Below, piece after piece: positions 49,645 to 59,317 of a DNA stretch of 64,000 nt. The notes beneath the pieces are model-generated. The model searched no databases and was not told where the DNA came from. It worked only from the letters and a program-made list of their open reading frames with translations. Both the position numbers and the translations under genes were made by a program. Source of the stretch: SABY01 sp964523795. Lineage in GTDB: Bacteria; Bacteroidota; Bacteroidia; Bacteroidales; 4484-276. How positions within the stretch are numbered: the first letter of the stretch is position 1; the number at the start of each line of letters is the position of its first letter. The stretch covers positions 13,715 through 77,714 of the forward strand of contig CAZGAO010000012.1 of NCBI GenBank assembly GCA_964523795.1, in the 5' to 3' direction.

Positions 49645-51873
49645 CTATTCCACAAGCTCAAACTTCGCAGATTTTGTATCCTGGGAATTAGTCCCTACAA
49701 AAACTTCAAAAGCTCCGGGTTCGCTTACAAAATTCATGTTAATATCATAAAACTTTAAATCTTTCTCAGCTACTTCAAACCGGACGGTTTTGCTTTGACC
49801 GGGCTCAAGGCTTATCTTTTCAAAGCCTTTTAGTTCGAGTACCGGACGGGTAACGCTGCCCACCAGGTCGCGAATGTATAGCTGCACAACTTCCTCTCCG
49901 GCATATTTCCCGGTATTTTTTACCTCGACAGAAACCGTGAGTGTTTCACTTTTTGTGATGGCGTTTTTTGATAAAGTCAGGTCAGAATATTCAAAAATTG
50001 TGTAGCTCAAGCCATAACCAAAGGGGAACAAGGGTGAGTTGGGAACATCCAGGTATTTGCTGGTCCACTTGGATTCGCTAAACGGCCGTCCGGTACTTTT
50101 GTAATTGTAATACAAGGGAACCTGCCCCACATTTCGCGGGAAAGAAACCGTGAGTTTTCCTGAAGGATTGTAATCGCCAAAAATAACATCAGCGATAGCA
50201 TCGCCGGCTTTGGTGCCGAGGAACCAGGTTTCGAGAATTGCCGGGGCTTGTTCATTCAGCCATGTTAAATCCAGTGGCCGTCCGTTCATCAAAACTACCA
50301 CCACCGGTTTCCCAAGTTTGAGTAGTTCGGCAACGAGCTCTTCCTGCACGCCGGGGATTTGTATGTTAGAGCGGCTATTGGCCTCGCCTGACAAGTCGCG
50401 GTTTTCGCCAATGGCCAAGATTACAAGCTCCGATTGTTTGGCAAGATTAATCGCTTCGACAAATCCTGATTTGTCCGTACCCAAAACTTCGCACCCTTTG
50501 GCGTGAAGCACCTTGGCCGAAGGCAGCTTACTTTTGATGCCTTCGAGCAGGGTAATGTTTTTGGCCCAATCGCCTGCTGCCGACCACGAACCCATCATGT
50601 CCACTTTGCTGTCGGCAAGCGGCCCGATAAGGGCGATAGTTTTTGCCTCTTTTGAAAGCGGCAGGATATTGTTCTCATTTTTGAGCAGCACCGCAGATTT
50701 TGTAGCAAATTCGCGGGCAAAGTCCAGATGATCGGGGTGCATTACCAGCGTTTGTTCGCGCTCCTCATCGCAATATTTGTAGGGATCATCAAACAAACCC
50801 AAATCAAATTTCATTTTCAAGATTCTCCTCACAGCATCATCAATGTCAGCCATGGTAACTTTTCCCTCCTCCAGCGATTGGTTTAGATAGTCGTTGTAAA
50901 TGGCACTTTGCATATCCATATCCACGCCGGCATTCAGGGCCAGCTCCCCGGCTTCTTTTGCATTGGCAGCAACGCCATGATTTTCCATTTCCATGATTGA
51001 AGTATAATCGGTAACCACAAAACCCTCAAAATTCCATTCGCCTTTCAAAATATCGCGAAGCAGGTATTTGTTGCCAGTACATGGCACGGCATCCAGATCG
51101 TTGAAGGCGGTCATAAATGTTCCCACCCCGGCATCAACAGTGGCTTTGAAGGGAGGCAGGTAAGTCTCGCGCAAGGTGCGGTCAGAAATATCAACGGTGT
51201 TGTAGTCGCGCCCGGCAATGGCTGCGCCATAGGCTGCGTAGTGCTTGGCACAGGCCACCAAAGTATTGTTGTTGCTTAAATCGTTACCCTGAAAACCTTT
51301 TACCCTGGCAGTGGCAATCAGGCTGCCGAGATAGGTATCTTCGCCGGCACCCTCGCAAATCCTACCCCAGCGCGGGTCGCGGGCAATATCGATCATGGGC
51401 GCAAAGGTCCAGTGCAAGCCTTCGGCGGAGGCTTCGATGGCGGCGATGCGTTCTGATTTTTCGATCAGCTCCAAATCCCAACTGCAAGCCTGGGCTATGG
51501 GCATCGGGAAAATAGTTTTGTAGCCGTGGATAACATCGTAGCCAAAGAGTAAGGGGATTTTAAGCCGGGTATTTTCGACAGCCAGTTCTTGCAGCTCACG
51601 CAGGTATTTCACACCGAAAGCATTGAAGATGGCTCCCACTTTTCCATTTTTAATATCGTCCTTGTAACCACTACGCATGGTTGGGCCGGTAACATCCCAA
51701 TCGCTGGTAAAGAGACTCAACTGGCCAATTTTTTCTTCGGCGGTCATCAGCCTGAGTATTGAATCTGCTTTAGCATTTAGCACGCGCCCGCCTGTTTCCT
51801 GAGCTTGTGCGTTGCCAGGCTGTGATATGATCAGCACAGCCATCAGCACAAATATTTGAATCGTTTTTTTCAT
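49645..51873 (-). CDS. GH3 family beta-glucosidase (BglX-like), secreted
   Basis: The protein of 742 residues starts at MKKTIQIFVLMAVLIISQPG, a signal peptide; longer frames upstream lack support. Domain 1 has HWTFAPMIDIARDPRWGRI, KHYAAYGAA and the nucleophile region FEGFVVTDYTS (Asp near residue 289). Domain 2 has AVLLKNENNILPL and GEANSRSNIQIPGVQEELV, and a fibronectin III-like domain ends the protein (GEEVVQLYIRD). In this gene setting (two GH144-type enzymes) it may cleave sophorose or other beta-1,2-gluco-oligosaccharides in the periplasm; BT_3567 of Bacteroides thetaiotaomicron is a known GH3 of that type. Substrate is inference. Confidence 0.92.
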   Translation of the reverse strand: MKKTIQIFVLMAVLIISQPGNAQAQETGGRVLNAKADSILRLMTAEEKIGQLSLFTSDWDVTGPTMRSGYKDDIKNGKVGAIFNAFGVKYLRELQELAVENTRLKIPLLFGYDVIHGYKTIFPMPIAQACSWDLELIEKSERIAAIEASAEGLHWTFAPMIDIARDPRWGRICEGAGEDTYLGSLIATARVKGFQGNDLSNNNTLVACAKHYAAYGAAIAGRDYNTVDISDRTLRETYLPPFKATVDAGVGTFMTAFNDLDAVPCTGNKYLLRDILKGEWNFEGFVVTDYTSIMEMENHGVAANAKEAGELALNAGVDMDMQSAIYNDYLNQSLEEGKVTMADIDDAVRRILKMKFDLGLFDDPYKYCDEEREQTLVMHPDHLDFAREFATKSAVLLKNENNILPLSKEAKTIALIGPLADSKVDMMGSWSAAGDWAKNITLLEGIKSKLPSAKVLHAKGCEVLGTDKSGFVEAINLAKQSELVILAIGENRDLSGEANSRSNIQIPGVQEELVAELLKLGKPVVVVLMNGRPLDLTWLNEQAPAILETWFLGTKAGDAIADVIFGDYNPSGKLTVSFPRNVGQVPLYYNYKSTGRPFSESKWTSKYLDVPNSPLFPFGYGLSYTIFEYSDLTLSKNAITKSETLTVSVEVKNTGKYAGEEVVQLYIRDLVGSVTRPVLELKGFEKISLEPGQSKTVRFEVAEKDLKFYDINMNFVSEPGAFEVFVGTNSQDTKSAKFELVE

Positions 51874-51948
51874 AATAGTTCTCATTATTAAATATTGATA
51901 CAAAAAATCGACATTTCCCATTGGTGAATGGGAGGAGATGTAAACTAA

Positions 51949-52106
51949 TTAGTGTTCGTCTTTAAAGTAATATTTTGAAAAATATACGATTTCAGATTAG
52001 CGATTTTAGATATAAGATATTGGTGATATTCAACACAATCTAGAATCTCCGATCATTAATCCTCAATCTTAAATCAAAAAATGCCGACTTTAGGGACAGC
52101 CACTAA
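51949..52106 (+). mobile_element. MITE-like repeat, copy D (compact, complete)
   Basis: 158 bp from TTAGTGTTCGTCTTTAAAG to GGGACAGCCACTAA. It has no internal insertion, so it represents the basic element best. It lies 12 bp after the susD-like stop codon and upstream of the GH3 gene. Confidence 0.8.
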
Positions 52107-52118
52107 TTACTAAGCAAA

Positions 52119-53636
52119 TTAATAGCCTGGATTCTGGGTCAATTTATTGCCGCTGGCACTAATCTCACTTTGAGGAATCGGGAATACCTCGTTTTTACCG
52201 TCAACGAAGTTTTTACCTAAAGCACGCAAAACGACACCTGCCCTACCCTGACGGATGAGGTCGAAAAAGCGGTCGTATTCCATGGCCAGTTCCAGCCGGC
52301 GTTCTTTCCATATTGCCAAACGCAAAGCCTCTTTGCCCGAGGCTTCGGTATCAGCCAGCCCTGCACGATTGCGCACGGCATTAAGCGATGAGGCGGCAGC
52401 ACCGGTATTTCCCAGTTCATTAACTGCTTCGGCATGTATCAGATATATTTCGCCCATGCGCAAAATGCGGATGTTTTTGTTGGTGCGGTCATCGTTGCCG
52501 TTATATGTTTCTTGGTATTTGCTTACATAGGTTTTGTAGTTGTAGTGAGCATTGGCGGCATTTACAATAATTACCCCATCGAAGAGCGTATCGCCAACGG
52601 ATATAATGGTGGCTTTCTTTCGCAGATCGCCAGGCTCGTAGGCGTTAAAAAGATCTTCGCTGGGTGTGTTGAAGCCCCATCCGCCCACTGCGGAGGTGTC
52701 GCGTCCGTTGATACCTACAAACGAAAACTGTCCGCCGCGAATACCCTGGGGCGTACAAAATTGCTGGGGAGCGGCTACCGGTGTGCCTACGATGGCCTGC
52801 ACCTCAAAAAGGGATTCGATGCTGTTTTCGCCTACCTCGCGCCATATTGTGGCGTAGTCGGGTACCAGACCATAATTTCCAAACTGGCCATTGATAATCT
52901 GATTGCTAAGATCGAAAGCCTGTTGCCAGTTTTGCTGATAAAGGTTTACTTTGGCCAGCAGCCCGGCAGCGGCAGCCTTGGTAGCACGACCCAGATTTGC
53001 CGCATCGTAGGCTTCGGGCAAGGTATTGATGGCAAATTCCAGATCCGTTTTTATCAAGTCCTCATAAATCGTTTCCTTCGGAGCCCGGGTATTAGCCCTG
53101 ACCAAATCATCAGGGTTTTCCGAATCGATAACTTTATCTACAAGAGGCACATCACCATAGCATCTTACCAGATTAAAATAATAATAGGCACGCAAAAATC
53201 GCGCTTCGGCAATCAGGCGGTTTTTCAATTCAGCACTAATATCAAAATTGGGTACATTGGCGATGGCCTGGTTACAATTTGAAATGCCCTGATAATTTCC
53301 TTTCCATATCTCGCCCACCGACATAGAAGTGGAAGTATAGGAAATTGCGTCCATCTGATCTTTATCGGCACCCAGGTCGCCGGGGTCGCTGCCTTTGTCA
53401 GCATCATCGGAGGTGATACTGGCCACGCCTATCCACGAGAACGCACTCTGCTCCCAGGTAAGCAAATTGGCATAAGCCGCGTTTACAAATTTGGTGGCAT
53501 TATCAGGATCCATAAATGTAGAATCGCTTAACACCAATTCGTTTTCGGGAGCAGGGTTGAGCCACTCTTTATCGCAGCTTGATAACAGCACAGCCGAAGC
53601 TGCCATAAAAATGAAAATATTAAAATATCTTTTCAT
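52119..53636 (-). CDS. SusD/RagB-family nutrient-binding lipoprotein (pair 2)
   Basis: The 505-residue lipoprotein has lipobox LLSSC (Cys21). SusD landmarks: LIAEARFLRAYYYFNLVRCY (about 138-157), GDVPLVDKV, EIYLIHAEAVNELGNTGAA, and WKERRLELAMEYDRFFDLIR near the C-terminus, ending FPIPQSEISASGNKLTQNPG. It pairs with the SusC-like gene 12 bp upstream. Confidence 0.94.
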   Translation of the reverse strand: MKRYFNIFIFMAASAVLLSSCDKEWLNPAPENELVLSDSTFMDPDNATKFVNAAYANLLTWEQSAFSWIGVASITSDDADKGSDPGDLGADKDQMDAISYTSTSMSVGEIWKGNYQGISNCNQAIANVPNFDISAELKNRLIAEARFLRAYYYFNLVRCYGDVPLVDKVIDSENPDDLVRANTRAPKETIYEDLIKTDLEFAINTLPEAYDAANLGRATKAAAAGLLAKVNLYQQNWQQAFDLSNQIINGQFGNYGLVPDYATIWREVGENSIESLFEVQAIVGTPVAAPQQFCTPQGIRGGQFSFVGINGRDTSAVGGWGFNTPSEDLFNAYEPGDLRKKATIISVGDTLFDGVIIVNAANAHYNYKTYVSKYQETYNGNDDRTNKNIRILRMGEIYLIHAEAVNELGNTGAAASSLNAVRNRAGLADTEASGKEALRLAIWKERRLELAMEYDRFFDLIRQGRAGVVLRALGKNFVDGKNEVFPIPQSEISASGNKLTQNPGY

Positions 53637-53648
53637 AATCTCTTGGTT

Positions 53649-56606
53649 TTAAAATGAAACATTAACGCCTAATAAGTAAGCTGAGGTGATAGGATAAATA
53701 TTTAACTCAATACCCGAGCCGGTGTTCGAGCCTGGTAATTCGGGTGTAAACCCTGAATATTCGGTAAAAATTAATGGGTTTTGTGCCTGAATATAGAATC
53801 TTAGTTTGGAGATACTCCATTTTGTTATGGGGATATTGTAACCCACCGTAACATTGTTGATACGGAAAAATGATCCCGATTCAACAAAATAGGTCGATGG
53901 CTTGGGGATGGCATTCGAGGCCCGGGGTTCGGAACCGTTGGGGTTTTCGATGCTCCAACTGTTCACAGCACGTTCATCCTCGATATTATCGTTGCCGAAA
54001 CGAACGGCTTTTTTTCCGTTATACACCTTGTTGCCGCCGGTGCCGTAGCAATCGAGCGAAAAGTCCAATTGTTTCCAATTAAAACCGGCATTGATACCAT
54101 AAAAGAACTTAGGTTGATACGAACCGGCAAAAACCCGGTCAAGCTCGCTCAATACGCCGTCATCGTTTACATCGCGATAAATAAGGTCGCCAGGTTTGGT
54201 GCCGGTAAAATGTGGCGAAGCATCAATTTCTTCCTGGGTTTGATAAATGCCTGCTGTTTCGTAAACCCAGAAGCTGCCGATGGGTTCGCCTTCAACGGTG
54301 TAGGTGGTAACTTCGCCGTTGCCAAGGCTACCCCCTTTGAGTTGCAGATTGCCTTTTACCGATTCTACATTGTTATTGTTAAAGGTGATATTAGCTCCAA
54401 CAAAGTAATCAAAATCGTTGCCTGCTTTTTCATTCCAGTTTAGGGCAATCTCAAGTCCCTTATTGCGAACATCAGCGGCCTGCGAATACAAGGTACGGTC
54501 GGCATCGCCAACTGTAGAGGGCAGCGAAATATTTACATAATTATTGGATAGCTTATTATAAATACTGATTTCGCCACCCAGACGGCGGTTCAAAATCAGA
54601 TACTCGATACCGAGGTCGTAGCCCGTGGTGGTTTCCCAGCTGGCTTGTGCATCTTTTATCTGGTCGAAGGTAATGGCTTGGGAGGGTGGAAAATTACTAC
54701 CCCCAAAGGCGTAATAATTACTGAGTATCGTAACCCCTGTTAACACATTGAGCCCACGCAAATTATCCAGGCCTACTTTGCCATAGCTTCCTCTAAGCTT
54801 TAACTCATCGATAAAAGTGATGATTTCCATAAATGATTCTTTACTAAGTATCCAGGTGGCACCTGCCGAGTAAAAAGTCCCCCACTGTTCGTTTTCGGGG
54901 AAGTTGCTCGAGCCATCGCGCCTTAACGAAGCACTGATGCTGTATTTGCGGTCGTAGCTGTAAACCATACGGCCAAAAACAGCCGCGCGCGTAAACAGAT
55001 CTCCACCGCTTCCACTGGTAGCGGTAGTAAGATCGCCCTGGCCAATGTACCAAAGGTTACTTTGATCAGGCACATCCTTTACATTTCCATAAAGGGAAGC
55101 GGATTTATTGCGTTCGGACGAATATCCCAGGGTAAAATTAACATCGTGTAAGTCGGCGAAGGTTTTTTGGTATTTGATATAATTATTAAAAAACCAATAA
55201 AAGCCATTGGATGTGGAGATAGTGAGATCGGAGATGTCGTTTTGCTGGCCACTCCAGATATAATACTTGGGCACATAGTTAGTTCCGTTATTGTTGTACC
55301 TGTCAAAATTAAAACTGCTTCGTAAAGTAAGACCTTCGAGGGGCATAAGCTCAAGGTAAGCGTTACCCAGCAAGCGTTGTTGCTTAAAAATATTGTTGGT
55401 ATATTCGAGCTTTGCCACAGGGTTGGCTACACTCAATGCCTGGAGGTAACCCCAGTCGCCATTTTCGTACTTTACCGGAGCCGTAGGAGCCATGCGATAC
55501 GCATCGTCGAAAACATTGGGTTTGTTGTTGGCTTTGGATACATTGAGGTTGAGGTTGTATCCGAGCTTCACAAATTTGGCCGGTTTAAAATCGTTGGCCA
55601 GCCTGAAAACGTAGCGCGAATAATCATTCCCTTTGATAATTCCGTCATCAGTAAAGTATCCGGCACTAAAATAATAGGTAGCTTTTTCGCTGCCGCCGCT
55701 GATATTCAGGTTGTAGTTATTCATCAAACCTTTGCGGCTTACTTCGTCAAACCAATCTGTATTGTAACGCAGCGTGTCGGTATCGAATAATGGTGGCTGG
55801 TTGTCGTAAACCCGTGCCTGGTTGGTATAATTAGCATAAGTAAGTGCATCGGCCATTTTCACTTTGTTAGTCATTTGGCGAAAGCCCACATAACTATCAA
55901 AGTTTACCTTCATTGTGCCAGCTTTGCCCTGTTTGGTGGTAATGATAACCACACCATTTCCGGCGCGGCTACCGTAAATCGACTGTGAGGCAGCATCTTT
56001 TAGCACCTCTACCGATTCGATATCAGCACTGTTGATATTGGTAACATCTCTGGTTATTACGCCATCTATAACATAAATCGGGTTGGGGTCGGCAGAAATA
56101 GAATTGATACCCCGTATGCGAACCTGGGGTTGACTGCCGGGTGCTCCGGTGGCCGAAACCTGCACTCCCGTGGATTTGCCCTGCAAGGCCTGCGCAGCAG
56201 TAAGCACGGGTACTTTAGAAATTTCTTCACCTTTGACTTTTGACACAGAGCCAACCACCTGGCTTTTGAGCACCGTACCGTAACCAACCACAATTACTTC
56301 ATCCAAAAATGCAGCTCCGGGACTAAGGGATACATTAATCTCGGATTGATCGCCTACGGTAACTTCCTTTGCTTGATAACCGATAAAGCTAAAATGCAAT
56401 ACATCCCCCGGGGAGGCTTGCATGGCATAAGCTCCGTTAATATCGGTGGTCGTCCCCTGCAAAGTTCCCTTTATCACAATGTTTACTCCGGGCAAAGTAT
56501 TGCCATCGGAGGCATCGGATACCGTTCCGCTTATAGGCCGCTCCTGAGCATAGCTTTGCATAAAGCCCACCGTCAGCATTAAAAAAAGTAAAAGTTTTCG
56601 TTTCAT
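53649..56606 (-). CDS. SusC/RagA-family TonB-linked outer-membrane transporter (pair 2)
   Basis: The 985-residue protein has a signal peptide (LLFLMLTVGFMQSYAQ), a carboxypeptidase-regulatory-like domain (ISGTVSDASDGNTLPGVNI), the EVIVVGYGTVLKSQVVGSVS box, and a plug with SADIESVEVLKDAASQSIYG. The beta-barrel ends at residue 985 with AYLLGVNVSF. It is the importer of the second SusCD pair, between the two GH genes 56738-58141 and 49645-51873. A perfect promoter element lies 74 bp upstream. Confidence 0.95.
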   Translation of the reverse strand: MKRKLLLFLMLTVGFMQSYAQERPISGTVSDASDGNTLPGVNIVIKGTLQGTTTDINGAYAMQASPGDVLHFSFIGYQAKEVTVGDQSEINVSLSPGAAFLDEVIVVGYGTVLKSQVVGSVSKVKGEEISKVPVLTAAQALQGKSTGVQVSATGAPGSQPQVRIRGINSISADPNPIYVIDGVITRDVTNINSADIESVEVLKDAASQSIYGSRAGNGVVIITTKQGKAGTMKVNFDSYVGFRQMTNKVKMADALTYANYTNQARVYDNQPPLFDTDTLRYNTDWFDEVSRKGLMNNYNLNISGGSEKATYYFSAGYFTDDGIIKGNDYSRYVFRLANDFKPAKFVKLGYNLNLNVSKANNKPNVFDDAYRMAPTAPVKYENGDWGYLQALSVANPVAKLEYTNNIFKQQRLLGNAYLELMPLEGLTLRSSFNFDRYNNNGTNYVPKYYIWSGQQNDISDLTISTSNGFYWFFNNYIKYQKTFADLHDVNFTLGYSSERNKSASLYGNVKDVPDQSNLWYIGQGDLTTATSGSGGDLFTRAAVFGRMVYSYDRKYSISASLRRDGSSNFPENEQWGTFYSAGATWILSKESFMEIITFIDELKLRGSYGKVGLDNLRGLNVLTGVTILSNYYAFGGSNFPPSQAITFDQIKDAQASWETTTGYDLGIEYLILNRRLGGEISIYNKLSNNYVNISLPSTVGDADRTLYSQAADVRNKGLEIALNWNEKAGNDFDYFVGANITFNNNNVESVKGNLQLKGGSLGNGEVTTYTVEGEPIGSFWVYETAGIYQTQEEIDASPHFTGTKPGDLIYRDVNDDGVLSELDRVFAGSYQPKFFYGINAGFNWKQLDFSLDCYGTGGNKVYNGKKAVRFGNDNIEDERAVNSWSIENPNGSEPRASNAIPKPSTYFVESGSFFRINNVTVGYNIPITKWSISKLRFYIQAQNPLIFTEYSGFTPELPGSNTGSGIELNIYPITSAYLLGVNVSF

Positions 56607-56679
56607 CGGAATAAATTTAAGTTTGTAAAATGCAATTTTGATTTATCCATAATAATCGGGTTATGACTTGTAATTGCAG

Positions 56680-56687
56680 CAAAATTA
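56680..56687 (-). promoter_or_regulatory. -7 promoter element (TAATTTTG) of susC-like pair 2
   Basis: Perfect TAnnTTTG on the minus strand; same variant as for pair 1. Confidence 0.55.
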
Positions 56688-56737
56688 GGTAAATAAATAA
56701 TGTTTAATATTATGAAGCATAAAAATCTTTTTCCCGA

Positions 56738-58141
56738 CTATTCACCCAGCCATCCCCCTTCAAACCCGGCTTTTTTCAAACCGTCAACGATGTAGGGATT
56801 ATTCTTCATCACTTCCCAAATTAATTGGCTTTGGTGATTTTCGAGCATGATGAGAATAGGGCCTTGATCGATGCCGATATAATCCACATCAAACCATCCG
56901 GCGGGGTTTTCATCATTTACAAAAGTAGGATTAAAAGCATCTTTAAAACCATAGGTATCATAAAGTTTTTCGCCGTAAACCTTATACATTTCTTCGAGGG
57001 CAGGAATACAAACTTCGGGGGCAAAGGGAATGGAACCGCCGGCAGCCGTGGGCGTGATGGTGCCATCGTCGACCAAATAATCGGCGGCAGCACCTCTGGC
57101 GCGGTAGGTGTTGAATTGCACTTTTTTGCCATTCACTTCCCTCACTTCATTGGCAGGCCCATCGCAGGCAGTCAGTCCCCAGATATTTTCGTCATAGCCG
57201 GTAAAGCCTGCCGGGTTTTGGATGCAATACGCACGGTTGGCCAGCGCAGCCCGGCGCGAATTTTCGAAATAGTCGATGCCTTTTCCTTTCATGTATTCAT
57301 CCTGAATCCCACGAAAATCGATGTACATCTGCGAATATTGGTGGCCGAAAAGCGGGCCAAAGTTTAGATGTTCAAATCCTTGGTAATCCGCCCAGAGATA
57401 ATCGGCTGTCCAATTATCCCAAACATCTTCGTTAACCGGATGTGTGGGCGAGCCTAAAGCCAAAATATTCAAAATCATCGCTTCGTTATAACCGCTCCAT
57501 TCTGCCTTTAGAAATCCTTTTTCAGGATGCCAGCCCATCGACAGTAAGCCATTATCGTTCATAAACCAATCCCATTCAACCCGGCGATACAGTGCATCGG
57601 CCAGGTTTCTAATTTGCGATTCTATTTCATCGTCACCATCGAAATAGCTCATGCACGATAAAATCCCTGCCATAAGCAGTCCGGTGTCGATGGTTGAAAG
57701 TTCTACATTTTTGAAACGCAAGCCGGTTTTCATATCCAGAAAATGATAGAAAAATCCTTTGTAGCCTGCCGTGCCACTTTGGGCATCACCCTGCGGCAGG
57801 TCATAAATAAAACGCAGGGTTTTCAACACCCGTGCAGCAGCTTCCGCCCGGCTGACGTATCCGTTTTCGGCACCCACAATATAGGCCGATAAGCCAAAAC
57901 CCACAGCAGCGATGCTGGAGAAAGAAGGCGTAGGCCAGCGGTCGGGAATCAAGCCCGTTTCGGCATCGGCCAAATCCCAGAAATAATCGAAGGTGCGGCG
58001 ATGCAAATCATCGAGATCAAAATTATCGGGAATTGTTTGGGGGGAATCATCCGGAGCTTTATTATCCAATGGTGCTTGTGGCGACATCATCACCATCAAC
58101 AGCACCGCAAGGATTTTTACAAAAGATATCAGTGGGTTCAT
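56738..58141 (-). CDS. GH144-type (PF10091) glycoside hydrolase, probable beta-1,2-glucan-active enzyme
   Basis: A 467-residue protein with a hydrophobic N-terminal signal (about 8-21, VKILAVLLMVMMSP). The rest is a single (alpha/alpha) barrel: TFDYFWDLADAETGLIPDR, GFGLSAYIVGAENGYVSR, VEWDWFMNDNGLLSMGWHPE, NFGPLFGHQYSQMYIDFRG, ACDGPANEVR, and DDGTITPTAAGGSIPFAP. These phrases align with the barrel of the 43892-46309 protein, so the two are paralogues, one bare and one multi-domain. GH144 endo-beta-1,2-glucanases and related sophoro-oligosaccharide-active enzymes share this fold. Its own promoter (TACTTTTG, 58169-58176) precedes it. Confidence 0.86.
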   Translation of the reverse strand: MNPLISFVKILAVLLMVMMSPQAPLDNKAPDDSPQTIPDNFDLDDLHRRTFDYFWDLADAETGLIPDRWPTPSFSSIAAVGFGLSAYIVGAENGYVSRAEAAARVLKTLRFIYDLPQGDAQSGTAGYKGFFYHFLDMKTGLRFKNVELSTIDTGLLMAGILSCMSYFDGDDEIESQIRNLADALYRRVEWDWFMNDNGLLSMGWHPEKGFLKAEWSGYNEAMILNILALGSPTHPVNEDVWDNWTADYLWADYQGFEHLNFGPLFGHQYSQMYIDFRGIQDEYMKGKGIDYFENSRRAALANRAYCIQNPAGFTGYDENIWGLTACDGPANEVREVNGKKVQFNTYRARGAAADYLVDDGTITPTAAGGSIPFAPEVCIPALEEMYKVYGEKLYDTYGFKDAFNPTFVNDENPAGWFDVDYIGIDQGPILIMLENHQSQLIWEVMKNNPYIVDGLKKAGFEGGWLGE

Positions 58142-58168
58142 CTTTTTTAGTTTTCAAATTAATAAAAT

Positions 58169-58176
58169 CAAAAGTA
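58169..58176 (-). promoter_or_regulatory. -7 promoter element (TACTTTTG)
   Basis: Perfect TAnnTTTG on the minus strand, 27 bp before the ATG at 58141. Confidence 0.6.
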
Positions 58177-58203
58177 TTAAAAAATATGAGTTTGACTAAA
58201 ATC

Positions 58204-59076
58204 TTACACCCCTATCCTAAAATAACTTTGATAAAATAAATAACGCCCGGCCACCTCCTGCAAAATAAGGAGACCAAAAATGAGTGAATAAAAGCGAATA
58301 ATGGCGAAGTGGTTGGAGCTTTCGGGATGGATAGTGATGGATAAATAAGCCAGAAAGAAAACACAAACCAGCATGATAAACGCACGCACCACATAAATGC
58401 TGAAATAAACGCCGGTGTTGTGAGCCGGTTTTTGGTCGTGGAGGCCTTTGAGGTATTTGAGATGCTGATTAAATAACCAAGCAAAGCCCGCCTCAAGAAT
58501 AATAGCCATGACCAGAATCCGCATCAGATTTTTTGCCAGTGGATAGTTTTCGGGATTTTGCAACAAGAAACCCATCATTACCATACCCCCAGAAACCACG
58601 GCCGAGAATAAGAACTGCAAAGGCGTAAAGGCATTATTCCACGGCGGAACCGTTGGAAGCAGGTAAATGCGTGTCATAGCAAAAAGCAATAGCAAGCCCG
58701 TTAAATCAGCCAGACCCAATAAAATGGCGAAAAGCATGGACTGATCAATATTGAGTTGCTGCACGATAAACAAGCCCAGAACCAAAAACCCAAAAATGCT
58801 AAGCAGTAAAATCTCGAGGCTTAGCCATGATGAAAAAATATTAGCGAAAGCTCGTGGCGCGCGAAACGGCGAACCCAAGTGCAAAAACGACAAAAGTACG
58901 GCTAAGGCAATCGCCACAAGTGCGATAAATACCGGCGAAATTAGGAAGCCGCCAATCTGCAAATTCAGGTCAAGTTGGCCAGGCCGGAGATAAACAAAGG
59001 TGTAAAACCAAATGAGGCCTACGCTAAATTGCGCCAGCAGCGTAAAGCTAATTAATGATCCATCGTTTTTGTGCAT
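58204..59076 (-). CDS. dmsC: DmsC-like membrane anchor of a molybdopterin oxidoreductase
   Basis: A 290-residue integral membrane protein with eight predicted helices, e.g. LISFTLLAQFSVGLIWFYTF (1), FLISPVFIALVAIALAVLLS (2), LEILLLSIFGFLVLGLFIV (3) and FAIIRFYSLIFGLLILQEVA (8). FLHLGSPFRAPRAFANIFSS after helix 2 is the DmsC signature. It anchors DmsAB and passes electrons from menaquinol to the DmsB iron-sulfur clusters. It normally follows dmsB directly; here 1.68 kb with repeats and two small genes lie between. Confidence 0.88.
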   Translation of the reverse strand: MHKNDGSLISFTLLAQFSVGLIWFYTFVYLRPGQLDLNLQIGGFLISPVFIALVAIALAVLLSFLHLGSPFRAPRAFANIFSSWLSLEILLLSIFGFLVLGLFIVQQLNIDQSMLFAILLGLADLTGLLLLFAMTRIYLLPTVPPWNNAFTPLQFLFSAVVSGGMVMMGFLLQNPENYPLAKNLMRILVMAIILEAGFAWLFNQHLKYLKGLHDQKPAHNTGVYFSIYVVRAFIMLVCVFFLAYLSITIHPESSNHFAIIRFYSLIFGLLILQEVAGRYLFYQSYFRIGV

Positions 59077-59115
59077 CGGGAAAAGATGTTAATTCTTAAA
59101 AATCAAATTGCGGAA

Positions 59116-59132
59116 ACGCGCAAATTGCGCGT
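59116..59132. repeat. Palindromic repeat ACGCGCAA-A-TTGCGCGT
   Basis: Perfect 8-bp arms around one base, followed by CTGTAC as at 61440-61445. Member of the family with 9679-9699. Confidence 0.7.
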
Positions 59133-59252
59133 CTGTACTAGTGTTCCGTCTGTTTTGGATATTCGATAAATTTGTAATCGTCCAGAAAAATTGAAAAAAT
59201 TCACCCTTCATATTATAATCCGTCCAAATCCGATCAAACCGTGTTTGTTGTT

Positions 59253-59317
59253 GAGCGAAGTCCCGCACATGCGGGACCCCGTTTTTTCGGGGACATCCCA
59301 CCGTGGCGGGTTTATCC
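59253..59317 (+). repeat. GAGCGAAG ... GGCGGGTTTATCC repeat, copy 1
   Basis: Begins GAGCGAAG, has two small hairpins (TCCCGCACATGCGGGA and CCCCGTTTTTTCGGGG), then GACATCCCACCGTGGCGGG and TTTATCC. Copies 2 and 3 lie at 60235-60290 and 60309-60344. Confidence 0.7.
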
